NCBI RefSeq assembly: GCF_900583165.1
Contig: NZ_UTKY01000010.1
Location: forward strand, 164,488-228,487
Direction of reading: 5' to 3'
From: Pseudomonas viridiflava
GTDB taxonomy: Bacteria; Pseudomonadota; Gammaproteobacteria; Pseudomonadales; Pseudomonadaceae
DNA length: 64,000 nucleotides
Under the pieces are notes generated by a model that was not told the DNA's origin, did no database searches, and worked only from the letters and a program-made list of their open reading frames with translations. Made by a program: the position numbers and the translations under genes. The stretch's first letter is position 1. The number at the start of each line of letters is the position of its first letter. Shown piece by piece: positions 37,926-47,410 of the stretch.

Positions 37926-38381
37926 ATGCTTGTTTTAGCGGTGAACAGCCCGTTGATTCATGTGCCGACCGAGCCGACGACATCGGCCGTCAAGTCGGCT
38001 GCGGCGGTTGAGGAGAAGGACGCCGCGCCAAACGCCGCCGAGGGGATCAAGGTGACGATCTCGCCCGATGCGTTCAAAGCCGCGAAGGTCAAGAGTGCCG
38101 ATTCGGATATTGATGAAAGCGGCCTGGATGACAACGTCAAGCAGATGCTGAAAACCATCCGCGCATTGAAGCAGCAGATCGACGAAAAACTGGCCGAGCT
38201 GCAAGCCGTCGCCATGGACCAGAGCCTCACCCCCGAAGAGCGCCAGGCCAAGGTTGCCGGCTTGCAAGCCGCCATCAGCGCCTTGCAGGCGGGGCTGATT
38301 ACCGCGCAAACCTCCCTGGCCAAGGCGATGAAAGGCATGAGCCCGGAAGACATCGGCAAGGTCCTGGCGCTATCGAGCTAA
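37926..38381 (+). CDS. Conserved hypothetical coiled-coil protein
   Basis: A 151-residue protein of unknown function between anr and hemN. The N-terminal 55 residues are low-complexity, rich in Ala, Glu, Pro and Val (EPTTSAVKSAAAVEEKDAAP). Residues about 60-150 are helical with heptad-like spacing (DNVKQMLKTIRALKQQIDEK, PEERQAKVAGLQAAISALQA). There is no signal peptide. The ATG at 37926 has AGGAGC about seven bases upstream. P. aeruginosa has an uncharacterised gene at the same place between anr and hemN, so the position is probably conserved. Confidence 0.75.
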   Translation: MLVLAVNSPLIHVPTEPTTSAVKSAAAVEEKDAAPNAAEGIKVTISPDAFKAAKVKSADSDIDESGLDDNVKQMLKTIRALKQQIDEKLAELQAVAMDQSLTPEERQAKVAGLQAAISALQAGLITAQTSLAKAMKGMSPEDIGKVLALSS

Positions 38382-38382
38382 C

Positions 38383-39765
38383 TCAAATGACCCGCGAAAA
38401 CCGCTGCCGGTTCTGATGCTCCAGGTGGGCGTCGAACACCATGCACACCGAACGCACCAACAGCCGACCGGCCGGTAAGACGCGAATGCCCTGGGTGTCG
38501 AGCTCGATCAGGCCATCGGTGGCCATGGCTTCGAGTTGTGGCCAGATCGGAGCAAAGTACCCACGAAAATCGATGTTGAAAGCCTGTTCGATCTTCTCGA
38601 ATTCCAAGCTGAAATTGCAGATCAACTGCTGGATCACTTCCCGCCGCAACCGATCGTCCGGTGTGCACAACAGGCCACGGCTGGTGGCCAGCTGTGCGCT
38701 GGCCAGTGAGTTCTGATAGCCATTGAGGTCGCTGCTGTTCTGGCAGTACAGGTCACCGATCTGGCTGATGGCCGACACGCCGAGCCCGATCAGGTCGCAA
38801 TGGCCGTGGGTGGTATAGCCCTGGAAATTACGTTGCAGGGTGCCTTCTTCCTGGGCGATGGCCAGTTCGTCATCCGGCAGGGCGAAATGGTCCATGCCGA
38901 TGTAGCGGTAGCCGGCCTGAGTCAGTTGCTCGATGGTGGTTTGCAGCATCAGCAGTTTTTCGGCCGGGGAGGGCAGGTCGTCGGTGTTGATGCGCCGCTG
39001 GGGCATAAAGCGTTCCGGCAGGTGCGCATAGTTGAATACTGACAGGCGGTCCGGTTGCAGGCGGATCACCTCTTCGACGGTGCGTGCAAAATTCAACGGG
39101 GTCTGCTTGGGCAGGCCGTAGATCAGGTCGATATTGATCGAGCGAAATTGCAGGGTGCGTGCGGCGTCGATCACGGCGCGAGTTTCTTCCAGGCTTTGCA
39201 GGCGATTGACAGCCCGCTGCACCTCGGGGTCGAGGTCTTGCAGGCCGATGCTCACGCGGTTGAAGCCCAGCTCGCGCAACAGGCCCATGGTGGCCCAGTC
39301 GGCCTCGCGGGGGTCGATCTCAATGCCATAGTCGCCGGAGTCGTCGTCCAGCAGATTGAACTGCTGACGCAGGCTGCTCATGACTTGGCGCAGTTCATCG
39401 TGACTGAGGAACGTCGGGGTGCCGCCGCCGAAGTGCAGTTGCTCCACCGGTTGCTTGGGGTCGAGGTGGCAGGCCACCAACTGGATCTCTTGCTCCAGGC
39501 GCTGCAGGTAGGCCTGGGCGCGGCCACGGTCCTTGGTAATAACTTTATTACACGCGCAGTAGTAGCAAATGTTGGCGCAGAACGGCACATGCACATACAG
39601 CGACAACGGGCGCACGGCCTTGCGGCTGTCGCGCAGGGCGTGGAGCAGGTCAAAGGTGCCGACCTGACTGCCGAACTGGACGGCAGTGGGGTAGGACGTA
39701 TAGCGCGGTCCCGCCAGGTCGTAGCGATGAATCAGATCGGTGTCCCAACGAATGGCGTCGAGCAT
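38383..39765 (-). CDS. hemN: Oxygen-independent coproporphyrinogen III oxidase
   Basis: Radical-SAM enzyme that makes protoporphyrinogen IX without oxygen. The 460-residue protein has the SAM cluster motif in VPFCANICYYCACNKV (CxxxCxxC plus the extra Cys), LHFGGGTPTFLSHDEL and GIEIDPREADW, and the C-terminal HemN domain (GLGVSAISQIGDLYCQN). A perfect Anr site lies 61 bases upstream of the start (39826-39839). Confidence 0.97.
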   Translation of the reverse strand: MLDAIRWDTDLIHRYDLAGPRYTSYPTAVQFGSQVGTFDLLHALRDSRKAVRPLSLYVHVPFCANICYYCACNKVITKDRGRAQAYLQRLEQEIQLVACHLDPKQPVEQLHFGGGTPTFLSHDELRQVMSSLRQQFNLLDDDSGDYGIEIDPREADWATMGLLRELGFNRVSIGLQDLDPEVQRAVNRLQSLEETRAVIDAARTLQFRSINIDLIYGLPKQTPLNFARTVEEVIRLQPDRLSVFNYAHLPERFMPQRRINTDDLPSPAEKLLMLQTTIEQLTQAGYRYIGMDHFALPDDELAIAQEEGTLQRNFQGYTTHGHCDLIGLGVSAISQIGDLYCQNSSDLNGYQNSLASAQLATSRGLLCTPDDRLRREVIQQLICNFSLEFEKIEQAFNIDFRGYFAPIWPQLEAMATDGLIELDTQGIRVLPAGRLLVRSVCMVFDAHLEHQNRQRFSRVI

Positions 39766-39825
39766 GCGGGCGGTCCCCCGGATTGGCTAGTGGGCCGAGT
39801 CTAGGGGCGTGGCTGGGGTGGCATC

Positions 39826-39839
39826 TTGATTTGCATCAA
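39826..39839. promoter_or_regulatory. Anr/FNR box upstream of hemN
   Basis: TTGAT-TTGC-ATCAA matches the FNR/Anr consensus at all ten defined positions. It is centred about 67 bases upstream of the hemN start codon, which leaves room for class II activation at -41.5. Confidence 0.9.
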
Positions 39840-39868
39840 CGGGGAGCGGCGCTATGCCACATGGCCTT

Positions 39869-40552
39869 TTAATGGCCCATTAGCCAATGCTGGTGCGGCC
39901 CCGGCAACGTCCAGATCCCGAAGAGGATCACCAACAGACCACCGGCCATGCGCACGCTGCGTTTGCGCAGCAGAGTCGTGACCCGTTCTGCCGCCAAACC
40001 GGTCGCCAGCAGCACCGGCCAGGTACCCAGGCCGAACGCCAGCATCAGCAAGCCGCTGTCGATCGCATTGCCCTGGCTCGCAGCCCACAGCAGGGTGCTG
40101 TAGACCAACCCGCACGGCAGCCAGCCCCACAATGCACCCAACAACAACGCGCGCGGCAGGCTCGACACCGGCAGCAAACGACTGGCGACCGGCTGGATAT
40201 GCCGCCACAAACCGCGCCCGAGCGCTTCGATACGGGTGAGGCCGCTCCACCAGCCGGCCAGGTACAAGCCCATACTGATCAGCAACAACCCGGCAAGCAC
40301 GCGCATAAACATCGCCGCCGGGCTGTTCGCCACGGCCCAGCCCGCCAGGCCGATCAATAGGCCGGCGGCGCTGTAGCTGAGGATGCGCCCCAGGTTGTAT
40401 GCCAACAGCAGGCGAAAGCGGCGGTTGCGTTGTTCCGGGGGAATGGCCAGTGTCAAAGCCCCCATCAGCCCACCGCACATGCCCAGGCAATGGCCGCCGC
40501 CGAGCAGCCCGAGGATCAGCGCAGAGACCAGCAGCGGCGCCAATTCAAGCAT
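39869..40552 (-). CDS. SafE/DsbD-like membrane protein of the cbb3 assembly cluster
   Basis: A 227-residue inner-membrane protein with about six hydrophobic segments and the hallmark GGGHCLGMCGGLMGA near the N-terminus, as in the sulfite exporter TauE/SafE-like proteins next to ccoI in many gammaproteobacteria. The vicinal cysteines suggest copper handling or thiol chemistry in oxidase maturation; this is inference. The ATG at 40552 lies inside the end of ccoS (8-base overlap), so it is coupled to ccoS-ccoI. Confidence 0.88.
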   Translation of the reverse strand: MLELAPLLVSALILGLLGGGHCLGMCGGLMGALTLAIPPEQRNRRFRLLLAYNLGRILSYSAAGLLIGLAGWAVANSPAAMFMRVLAGLLLISMGLYLAGWWSGLTRIEALGRGLWRHIQPVASRLLPVSSLPRALLLGALWGWLPCGLVYSTLLWAASQGNAIDSGLLMLAFGLGTWPVLLATGLAAERVTTLLRKRSVRMAGGLLVILFGIWTLPGPHQHWLMGH

Positions 40553-40769
40553 GGGGCGGGTCTTTGGGCGGTTGTTCGGGCGATTGTCCGGAATGGTTGG
40601 CTTCTTCGATGCCGGCCAGGTGGTTCGGGTCCTGGTCGTCAAACAGCACGCTGTGGGCCGGGCCGTCCAGGTCATCATATTGGCCGCTGTCCACGGCCCA
40701 GAAGAAGATGTAGATGGCCACGCCCACTAGCAACAGTGCCGCCGGAATCATCACGTATAGCGCTGGCAT
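40545..40769 (-). CDS. ccoS: cbb3 oxidase assembly protein CcoS
   Basis: Small (74-residue) single-span membrane protein needed to mature CcoN. It starts MPALYVMIPAALLLVGVAIY with one transmembrane helix, followed by FWAVDSGQYDDLDGPAHSVL, the conserved CcoS region, and an acidic tail. The ATG at 40769 has a GGAG site; a GTG two codons upstream is less likely. Confidence 0.93.
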   Translation of the reverse strand: MPALYVMIPAALLLVGVAIYIFFWAVDSGQYDDLDGPAHSVLFDDQDPNHLAGIEEANHSGQSPEQPPKDPPHA

Positions 40770-40791
40770 CTGCACTCCATGCCCATGCGGC

Positions 40792-43236
40792 TCAAGCCGG
40801 TAGCGGGCGGGTTAGGGTGGGGGCGCTGGCAGCCGGCGCGCTCGCTTGGCGAGTCAGGCGCAGGGCGTTGAGCACCACGGTCAATGAACTGAGGGACATG
40901 CCCACCGCCGCCCAGATCGGTGTAACCCAGCCCAGGGCAGCAAACGGCAGCATAAGGCCATTGTACAACCCGGCCCAGAGCAGGTTTTCGATGATGACCC
41001 GGCGAGTGCGCCGCGCCAGGCTGAAGGCTTGTACCAATGCGTCGAGGCGGTTGGACAGCAACACCGCATCGGCACTGGTCTTGGCCAGGTCGGTGGCCGA
41101 ACCCATGGCGACGCTGATATCCGCAGCGGCGAGTACCGGCACATCGTTTACGCCGTCGCCGAGCATCAGCACTGTGCGGCCTTCGCGGTGCAGTTGTTGC
41201 AGCACTTGCAGCTTGTCGTCGGGGCGCAGGCCGCCGTGGGCTTCGTCGATGCCTAACTCAAGGGCAACGCTGGCCACCATCGGCGAACTGTCCCCCGACA
41301 GCAGCAGCGTACGCCAGCCACGGGCCTTGCAGGCGGCCAGCAGGTCGGGGGCATCGCTGCGCAGGCGGTCGTCGAGGACAAACCAGGCCAGGGCGCCGTC
41401 GCGGTCGCCCAATAGCAGCCATTGACCGGCCTCCTCAGGTGAGGCAGGTATTGCGCAGCCACTGAGCTCGCAGACGTAACCGGGCTGGCCAATTCGCAGA
41501 TGGCGCTCACCGACATGACCTTCCAGGCCGAGGCCCGGCGCGCTGAGCACTTCTTCAGCGGCCAGCGGCGCCCGGCCAAAGGCGCGGGCGATCGGGTGTT
41601 CGGAACGGTTTTCGAGGGCGGCGGCCAGGCTCAGGCAGTCGTCACTGCCCAGCGCGCCCAAGGGGCGGATTGCCCGTAATGCCAGGCGGCCTTCGGTCAA
41701 GGTGCCGGTCTTGTCGAAAATCACCGTGTCGATCTGGTTCAGGCCCTCCAGTACGTGGCCGCGAGTCAGCAACAGCCCCAGTTTGTGCAAGGTGCCGGTG
41801 GCAGCGGTGAGGGCCGTGGGCGTGGCGAGGGACAGCGCACACGGGCACGTCGCCACCAGCATCGCCAGCACAATCCAGAAGGCTCGCGATGAATCCAGCT
41901 CCCACCACACCAGGCCGATCACGGCAGCGGCTATCAGTGAGCACAGCAGAAACCACTGCGCGGCGCGGTCGGCGATTTGCGCCAGGCGCGGTTTCTCGGC
42001 CTGGGCCCGCTCTAGCAAGCGCACGATGGCGGACAGGCGCGTGTCATGCCCGAGGGCGCGCACTTGGACCGTCAGCGCGCCTTCGACGTTGAGAGTGCCG
42101 GCGGTGACCACATCCCCGACTTGCCGTGGCTGTGGCAGATATTCACCGGTGAGCAGGGATTCGTCGACGCTCGACTGGCCATCCAGAATCACCCCATCCG
42201 CTGGCAGCACGGCGCCTGGATGCACCAGCACGCGGTCGCCCAGGGCCAGCTCGCTGAGCAGGATGCGTTCGCTCTGGCCGTCGGCCTTCAAGCGCAGGCA
42301 CGAGGCGGGCAGCAAATTGACCAACTGCGCGGTGGCAGCGGCGGTGCGCTCGCGGGCGCGACGTTCCAGGTAGCGACCTGCCAGCAGGAACAGCGCAAAC
42401 ATGCCCACCGCATCGAAATACAACTCGCCGACGCCGGTGATCGCAGTCCAGATGCCCGCCAGGTAAGCACCGCCGATGGCCAGGGACACCGACACGTCCA
42501 TGGTCAGGTGGCGCGTACGCAGGTCACGCATGGCGCCTTTGAAGAACGGCGCGCAGCTGTAAAACACGATGGGCGTGGTCAGAAACATCGCCACCCAACG
42601 CAGGATGACGTGCAACTCCGGGCTCAGGTCGATATTGAATTCCGGCCAAGTAGCCATGGTCGCCATCATTGCCTGGAACCACAGCAGCCCGGCCACACCC
42701 AATTGGCGCAAGGCCCGGCGGTTTTCGCTGGCCAGTTGTTCGGCGGCACGGTCCGCTTGATAGGGGTGGGCGGCGTAGCCGATATGGCGCAGCTCGCTAA
42801 GCAGTTGGCTCAACGGCAATTGCCCATCAGCCCAGCTTATGTGCAGGCGATGGTTGGACAGGTTCAACCGCGCCTCGGCCACGGCGGGCAGGCTGCGCAG
42901 GTGTTTTTCGATCAGCCAGCCACAGGCGGCGCAGCTGATGCCTTCCATCAACAGGGTGGTTTCGGCGAGGTCGCCTTCGTGGCGTACGAAGGGTTTTTGC
43001 ACGTCGGCGCGGTCGTATAGCGCCAGTTCGTCCACCAGTTGCACCGGCAGTGCCTCGGGGTTGGCCGAGGCTTCGCTGCGGTGTTGGTAATAGCTTTCGA
43101 GCCCACCGGCCACGATGGCTTCGGCCACGGCCTGGCAGCCGGGGCAGCAGAGTTCGCGGCGCTCACCGAGGATGACCGTGGTAAAACGGCTGCCGGAGGG
43201 GACGGGGAGGGCGCAGTGGTAGCAGGGGGTGGTCAT
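40792..43236 (-). CDS. ccoI: Copper-translocating P-type ATPase CcoI
   Basis: P1B-type ATPase that supplies copper for cbb3 oxidase. The 814-residue protein has an N-terminal cysteine-rich domain (C5, C8; C30, C31, C34), an HMA domain with GISCAACGWLIEKHL (C102, C105), the transmembrane CPC motif (TCPCALSLATP) near 462, the phosphorylated aspartate in DKTGTLTEG near 507, and GDGVNDVPVLAAADISVAMG near 692. It is part of ccoG-ccoH-ccoI-ccoS, with a REPIN between ccoH and ccoI. Confidence 0.96.
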   Translation of the reverse strand: MTTPCYHCALPVPSGSRFTTVILGERRELCCPGCQAVAEAIVAGGLESYYQHRSEASANPEALPVQLVDELALYDRADVQKPFVRHEGDLAETTLLMEGISCAACGWLIEKHLRSLPAVAEARLNLSNHRLHISWADGQLPLSQLLSELRHIGYAAHPYQADRAAEQLASENRRALRQLGVAGLLWFQAMMATMATWPEFNIDLSPELHVILRWVAMFLTTPIVFYSCAPFFKGAMRDLRTRHLTMDVSVSLAIGGAYLAGIWTAITGVGELYFDAVGMFALFLLAGRYLERRARERTAAATAQLVNLLPASCLRLKADGQSERILLSELALGDRVLVHPGAVLPADGVILDGQSSVDESLLTGEYLPQPRQVGDVVTAGTLNVEGALTVQVRALGHDTRLSAIVRLLERAQAEKPRLAQIADRAAQWFLLCSLIAAAVIGLVWWELDSSRAFWIVLAMLVATCPCALSLATPTALTAATGTLHKLGLLLTRGHVLEGLNQIDTVIFDKTGTLTEGRLALRAIRPLGALGSDDCLSLAAALENRSEHPIARAFGRAPLAAEEVLSAPGLGLEGHVGERHLRIGQPGYVCELSGCAIPASPEEAGQWLLLGDRDGALAWFVLDDRLRSDAPDLLAACKARGWRTLLLSGDSSPMVASVALELGIDEAHGGLRPDDKLQVLQQLHREGRTVLMLGDGVNDVPVLAAADISVAMGSATDLAKTSADAVLLSNRLDALVQAFSLARRTRRVIIENLLWAGLYNGLMLPFAALGWVTPIWAAVGMSLSSLTVVLNALRLTRQASAPAASAPTLTRPLPA

Positions 43237-43268
43237 GGGTTGGAATCTGTAGTGGCTGGGAGGGCCTC

Positions 43269-43340
43269 ATCGGGGGCAAGCCCCCTCCCACCTTTTGATT
43301 TGTGAACACAGTCAAATGTGGGAGGGGGCTTGCCCCCGAT
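43269..43340. repeat. REPIN between ccoH and ccoI
   Basis: Inverted pair with a short centre, inside the ccoGHIS gene row. It may lower expression of the ATPase relative to ccoGH. Confidence 0.9.
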
Positions 43341-43358
43341 GCGCGAAGCGCAGGCTGT

Positions 43359-43898
43359 TTACTTTTTCAGGTCTTCAGCACCCTGTAACGGCTCATCACC
43401 CAGCAGCAAATCTTTGTCATGGCTGACCTCTTCCTCTTCGAACAGGCGCCAGGTCTTGTCGCCTTCCACCCCCAGCAGTTCGACAAAACGGCGGCCTTCG
43501 ACTTTATCGGTGACCTGGCCGATATAGCGGCCAGGCTCGCTGTCGTTGCGGGTCAGGTTGATCTTGCGGTCTTTGTCTGGCTGGGTCGGGGAAATCAGAT
43601 TGAGTTCCAGCGTGTTCGGGTTGCTGTAGCCCGTGAGGTTCAGCTCGACTTCACCGGTCAGTTCATCCAGGTGCAACTTGGCGCGCAACTTTAGGGTCTG
43701 GGCCAGCCGTTCACGGTCCAGGGAGCGGTTGATGCCTTTGCCAGCCTCGTAATAGTTGTCGTTGACCAGGTTGTCCGGGTTGTTCACCGCGATGGTCACC
43801 ATCGACAAGGTCAAGGTCACCGAGCAGGCCAGGATGGCGATGATGATCCAGGGCCAAAGGTGCTTGTACCAAGGGCTTGCGGCAGTAGCGACAGACAT
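43359..43898 (-). CDS. ccoH: cbb3 oxidase accessory protein FixH/CcoH
   Basis: A 179-residue membrane protein with one N-terminal transmembrane helix (PWIIIAILACSVTLTLSMVT) and a periplasmic domain. The conserved segment DNYYEAGKGINRSLDRERLA follows, then a beta-rich region. It stabilises the oxidase during assembly. It lies 16 bases after ccoG. Confidence 0.94.
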   Translation of the reverse strand: MSVATAASPWYKHLWPWIIIAILACSVTLTLSMVTIAVNNPDNLVNDNYYEAGKGINRSLDRERLAQTLKLRAKLHLDELTGEVELNLTGYSNPNTLELNLISPTQPDKDRKINLTRNDSEPGRYIGQVTDKVEGRRFVELLGVEGDKTWRLFEEEEVSHDKDLLLGDEPLQGAEDLKK

Positions 43899-43914
43899 TG
43901 TTCAGCTCTCTTCT

Positions 43915-45321
43915 TTAGCGGACTTGTGGGCCGATAAATCGGCTCTTGGCTTCAATACGGACACTGGCGTCGTCGGCATCGGTGAGGATGAATTTGACCT
44001 CGTTGGTGCTCGATGGCAATTGCTCCGGTGCACTCGACAATTCAACCGGCATGCTGACGATATCGCCGGCCGCCACCTTGATCTCGCGCCGGCCTTGCAG
44101 CTTGAGGTCGGGCAGCCCGGCGGCGTCGAGCACGTAGGTATGGTCGCGCTGGTCTTTGTTCATGATCTTCAGGCTGTAGACGTTTTCGATGCGGCCCTCG
44201 GCGTTTTCGCGGTACAGCACGCGGTCTTTGCTGACGTCGAAACCCACCAGCGAGCGCATGAAGAACGCCGCCACCAACAGGCTGATCATCGCCAGCAACA
44301 CCAGCGCGTAACCGATCAGGCGCGGGCGCAGCTTGTGGGTTTTCTGCCCAGACAGGTTGTGTTCGGTGGTGTAGCTGATCAGGCCGCGGGGGTACTCCAT
44401 TTTGTCCATGATGTTGTCGCAGGCGTCGATGCACGCGGCGCAGCCGATGCATTCGATTTGCAGGCCATCGCGGATGTCGATCCCGGTAGGGCACACCTGC
44501 ACGCACATCGTGCAGTCGATGCAATCCCCCAGGCCTTCGGCCTTGTAGTCGCTGCCTTTTTTACGCGGGCCACGCAGTTCGCCACGGCGCGGGTCGTAGG
44601 AGACGATCAGGGTGTCTTTGTCGAACATCACACTCTGAAAGCGCGCATACGGGCACATGTAGATGCATACCTGTTCGCGCAACCAGCCGGCATTGCCGTA
44701 GGTGGCGAGGGTGAAGAACCCCACCCAGAAATACGACCAGCCATCGGCCTGGCCGGTAAAGAAGTCGATCATCAGTTCGCGGATCGGCGAGAAGTAACCG
44801 ACGAAGGTCAGGCCGGTGGCGAGGCCGATCAGCAGCCACAAGGTGTGTTTGCTGAGTTTGCGCAGGAATTTGTTGGCGCCCATGGGCGCCTTGTCGAGCT
44901 TGATGCGTTGGTTGCGGTCGCCTTCGGTGACTTTTTCGCACCACATGAAGATCCATGTCCACACGCTTTGCGGGCAGGTGTAGCCGCACCACACGCGGCC
45001 GGCGTACACGGTAATGAAGAACAGGCCAAATGCCGCCACGATCAAGATGCCTGACAGCAGGATGAAGTCCTGGGGCCAGAAGGTCGCACCAAAAATGAAG
45101 AATTTACGCTCCGGCAGATTCCACCATACCGCCTGGTGGCCACCCCAGTTCAGCCACACGGTGCCGAAATAGAGCAGGAACAGGGCGGCGCCGCCGAGCA
45201 TGCGCAGGTTACGGAACAGGCCGGTAAAGGCGCGGGTGTAGATTTTCTCGCGCGAGGCGTAGAGATCGACGGTTTTGGCAGGCGGGGTAACGTCATGTAC
45301 CGGTATTTGGTTGCTCATCAT
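43915..45321 (-). CDS. ccoG: cbb3 oxidase accessory protein CcoG (FixG, rdxA)
   Basis: A 468-residue polyferredoxin-type membrane protein acting in copper reduction for CcoN. It has about five transmembrane helices, the RVWCGYTCPQSVWTWIFMWC segment, and two 4Fe-4S motifs (CIDCTMCVQVCPTGIDI and CIGCAACIDACDNIM). A C-terminal Ig-like domain (VLYRENAEGRIENVYSLKIM) follows. It is the first gene of the ccoGHIS row. An Anr-like site at 45439-45452 lies upstream. Confidence 0.96.
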   Translation of the reverse strand: MMSNQIPVHDVTPPAKTVDLYASREKIYTRAFTGLFRNLRMLGGAALFLLYFGTVWLNWGGHQAVWWNLPERKFFIFGATFWPQDFILLSGILIVAAFGLFFITVYAGRVWCGYTCPQSVWTWIFMWCEKVTEGDRNQRIKLDKAPMGANKFLRKLSKHTLWLLIGLATGLTFVGYFSPIRELMIDFFTGQADGWSYFWVGFFTLATYGNAGWLREQVCIYMCPYARFQSVMFDKDTLIVSYDPRRGELRGPRKKGSDYKAEGLGDCIDCTMCVQVCPTGIDIRDGLQIECIGCAACIDACDNIMDKMEYPRGLISYTTEHNLSGQKTHKLRPRLIGYALVLLAMISLLVAAFFMRSLVGFDVSKDRVLYRENAEGRIENVYSLKIMNKDQRDHTYVLDAAGLPDLKLQGRREIKVAAGDIVSMPVELSSAPEQLPSSTNEVKFILTDADDASVRIEAKSRFIGPQVR

Positions 45322-45438
45322 TGCATCCCACGGCGGTGGAGATTTGCCTCGGCCAGTACGTGCCGACCGGGGTCAAATAAAGGGTGTTGCAGTGGTGTAA
45401 TGATACGCCCCCGATGATGTTGAACGGGGGCGACCTCT

Positions 45439-45452
45439 ATGATCTGGATCAA
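45439..45452. promoter_or_regulatory. Anr/FNR-like box upstream of ccoG
   Basis: On the minus strand TTGAT-CCAG-ATCAT matches the consensus at nine of ten positions. It is centred about 125 bases upstream of the ccoG start. Confidence 0.75.
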
Positions 45453-45512
45453 TTGAATGGGCAAGTATGGTCGGTTTTGGCTGACCCGGTCGTCAAAACA
45501 CCGAGTATCCAA

Positions 45513-45601
45513 TGTGGGAGGGGGCTTGCCCCCGATGGCGGTGGGTCAGTTACAGATGCACTGACTGACACACTGCTATCGGGGGCAAGCCCCCTCCCAC
45601 A
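45513..45601. repeat. REPIN, GTGGGAGGGGGC family
   Basis: Inverted pair with perfect consensus arms, downstream of the first ccoP gene. Confidence 0.9.
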
Positions 45602-45636
45602 TTGATTTGTTGTGGTTTTAGTAATCCACAACAGCT

Positions 45637-46614
45637 CTACTGCTCCTCAGCTTTTTTATCCCCATGAGACAAGCTGTACACATAAGCCGCCAACAAATGC
45701 ACCTTGTCATTGCCCTGCAACTGCTCTTGCGCCGGCATCTGGCCCTGGCGGCCAAAGCGGATGGTCTGTTGCAGTTGCGCAAAGCTTGAGCCGTAGATGA
45801 ATGCACCCGGATGCGTCAGGTCGGGCGCGCCCAGGGCAGGGGTGCCTTTGCCTTGTGGGCCGTGGCAGGCGACGCAGTAGGTGCCGAAGATTTTCTCGCC
45901 GTTGGCCACGTCAGCCTTGACGCCTTCCGGCAACTTGCGGCCGTCGAGCTTGGTCACCACAAAGGCGGCCACGTCGCTGACGCCTTGCTCCTTCAAGCTC
46001 TCCAGCCAGCCTGGCATGGCGGCATGGCGGCCCTTCATGATGGTTTCCTTGATGATCGCCGGCTCCCCGCCCCAGCGCCAGTCGGCATCGGTCAGGTTAG
46101 GGAAACCATAGGCGCCCTTGGCGTCGGAACCGTGGCACACCGAGCAGTTGGAGGCGAACAAGCGACCGCCCATTTTCAAGGCCTGCGGGTCTTTGGCGAC
46201 TTCTTCAATCGGCATCGAAGCGTATTTGGCGAAGATCGGGCCGAACTTGGCGTCCGACTTGGCCATTTCCTTTTCCCATTCGTGCACGCCGGTCCAGCCG
46301 GTCTGGCCGTTGGCGAAGGGGGTTTGCTTGTCGGTGTCGAGGTAGTTGTAGCCCGGCAGCAGGCCCTTCCAGTTGCCCAGGCCGGGGTACAGCACCAGGT
46401 AACCCAGAGCGAAGATGATGGTGCCGACAAACAGCATGAACCACCACTTGGGCAGCGGGTTGTCGTACTCCTCGATACCGTCAAACGAGTGGCCGACGGT
46501 CTCGTCGGTTTGCTCGGCGCGCTGGCCCTTGCGGGTCGACAGCAGCAGCCAGGTCAGGGCGAAGATGGTACCCAGACTGAGGACTGTGACGTACAGACTC
46601 CAGAACGTAGTCAT
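45637..46614 (-). CDS. ccoP: cbb3 oxidase subunit III (dihaem cytochrome c), copy 1
   Basis: Membrane-bound dihaem cytochrome c that passes electrons to CcoO/CcoN. It is 325 residues: two N-terminal transmembrane helices, the conserved [13 protein letters not shown], and two haem sites CSVCH and CVACH with methionine-ligand regions AAMPGW and GQMPAQEQ. Compared with copy 2 it has about 15 extra residues after LLPGY ([19 protein letters not shown] region). It overlaps ccoQ by four bases. Confidence 0.96.
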   Translation of the reverse strand: MTTFWSLYVTVLSLGTIFALTWLLLSTRKGQRAEQTDETVGHSFDGIEEYDNPLPKWWFMLFVGTIIFALGYLVLYPGLGNWKGLLPGYNYLDTDKQTPFANGQTGWTGVHEWEKEMAKSDAKFGPIFAKYASMPIEEVAKDPQALKMGGRLFASNCSVCHGSDAKGAYGFPNLTDADWRWGGEPAIIKETIMKGRHAAMPGWLESLKEQGVSDVAAFVVTKLDGRKLPEGVKADVANGEKIFGTYCVACHGPQGKGTPALGAPDLTHPGAFIYGSSFAQLQQTIRFGRQGQMPAQEQLQGNDKVHLLAAYVYSLSHGDKKAEEQ

Positions 46615-46796
46615 TCTTTGTTACTCCTAGAAGCTTGCTCGACGTGCTTGATGGCTTCGGGGTCATCCGCGAAGGGCAGCATGGTTGCGTCGTCAAACTC
46701 CGACTTGCGCCGGGGGCTGAACACCCACAGCGCCAGGCCGATAAAGGCCACCATCACCACAACGGTGCCCAGGCCACGAATCATCCCGATATCCAT
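46611..46796 (-). CDS. ccoQ: cbb3 oxidase subunit IV CcoQ, copy 1
   Basis: A 61-residue single-span protein ([20 protein letters not shown]) with the conserved [20 protein letters not shown]. The ATG at 46796 has GGTGA upstream; an in-frame GTG at 46805 overlaps the ccoO stop and would add three residues. It stabilises the complex. It overlaps ccoP by four bases. Confidence 0.92.
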   Translation of the reverse strand: MDIGMIRGLGTVVVMVAFIGLALWVFSPRRKSEFDDATMLPFADDPEAIKHVEQASRSNKE

Positions 46797-46801
46797 GAAG
46801 G

Positions 46802-47410
46802 TCACCGTTTGCTTTTGATGAGGGTGCCAAGGCCTTGCAGGTAGGCCACCAATGCGTCCATTTCGGTCTTGCCCTTCACGGCTGCGGCTGCACCGGCGAT
46901 GTCTTCATCGGTGTAGGGCACGCCCAGCGTGCGCAAGACTTCCATCTTCTTCGCGGTGTCCTTGCCGTCGAGCTTGTTTTCCACGAGGAACGGGTACGCC
47001 GGCATTTTCGATTCAGGCACTACGTTGCGCGGGTTGTACAGGTGCGCACGCTGCCAGTCATCGGAGTAACGCCCGCCGACACGGGCCAGGTCCGGGCCGG
47101 TGCGCTTGGAGCCCCACAGGAACGGGTGGTCCCACACGCTTTCACCCGCCACCGAGTAGTGACCGTAGCGTTCGGTCTCGGCGCGGAACGGGCGGATCAT
47201 CTGCGAGTGGCAACCCACGCAACCGTTGGCGATATAGACGTCGCGGCCTTCCAGCTCAAGGGCGGTACGCGGCTTCATGCCTTCGACCGGCTTGTTGGTC
47301 ACGTCCTGAAAAAACAGCGGAACGATCTGGGTCAGGCCGCCGATGCTCACGGCAATGACCATGAAGAAGGCCAGCAGGCCGATATTCTTCTCGACTACTT
47401 CATGCTTCAT
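46802..47410 (-). CDS. ccoO: cbb3 oxidase subunit II (monohaem cytochrome c), copy 1
   Basis: A 202-residue cytochrome c with one N-terminal membrane anchor, the haem site [20 protein letters not shown], and the Met-ligand region [14 protein letters not shown]. Its start overlaps the last base of ccoN (TGATG junction), so the genes are translationally coupled. Confidence 0.97.
   Translation of the reverse strand: MKHEVVEKNIGLLAFFMVIAVSIGGLTQIVPLFFQDVTNKPVEGMKPRTALELEGRDVYIANGCVGCHSQMIRPFRAETERYGHYSVAGESVWDHPFLWGSKRTGPDLARVGGRYSDDWQRAHLYNPRNVVPESKMPAYPFLVENKLDGKDTAKKMEVLRTLGVPYTDEDIAGAAAAVKGKTEMDALVAYLQGLGTLIKSKR

Larger units (their letters stand above)
45322..45636. other. Intergenic region ccoP1-ccoG
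   Basis: 315 bases hold the ccoG promoter with its Anr-like site (45439-45452) and a REPIN (45513-45601) that probably forms the 3' end of the first ccoNOQP transcript. No ORF with coding character is seen. Confidence 0.6.
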
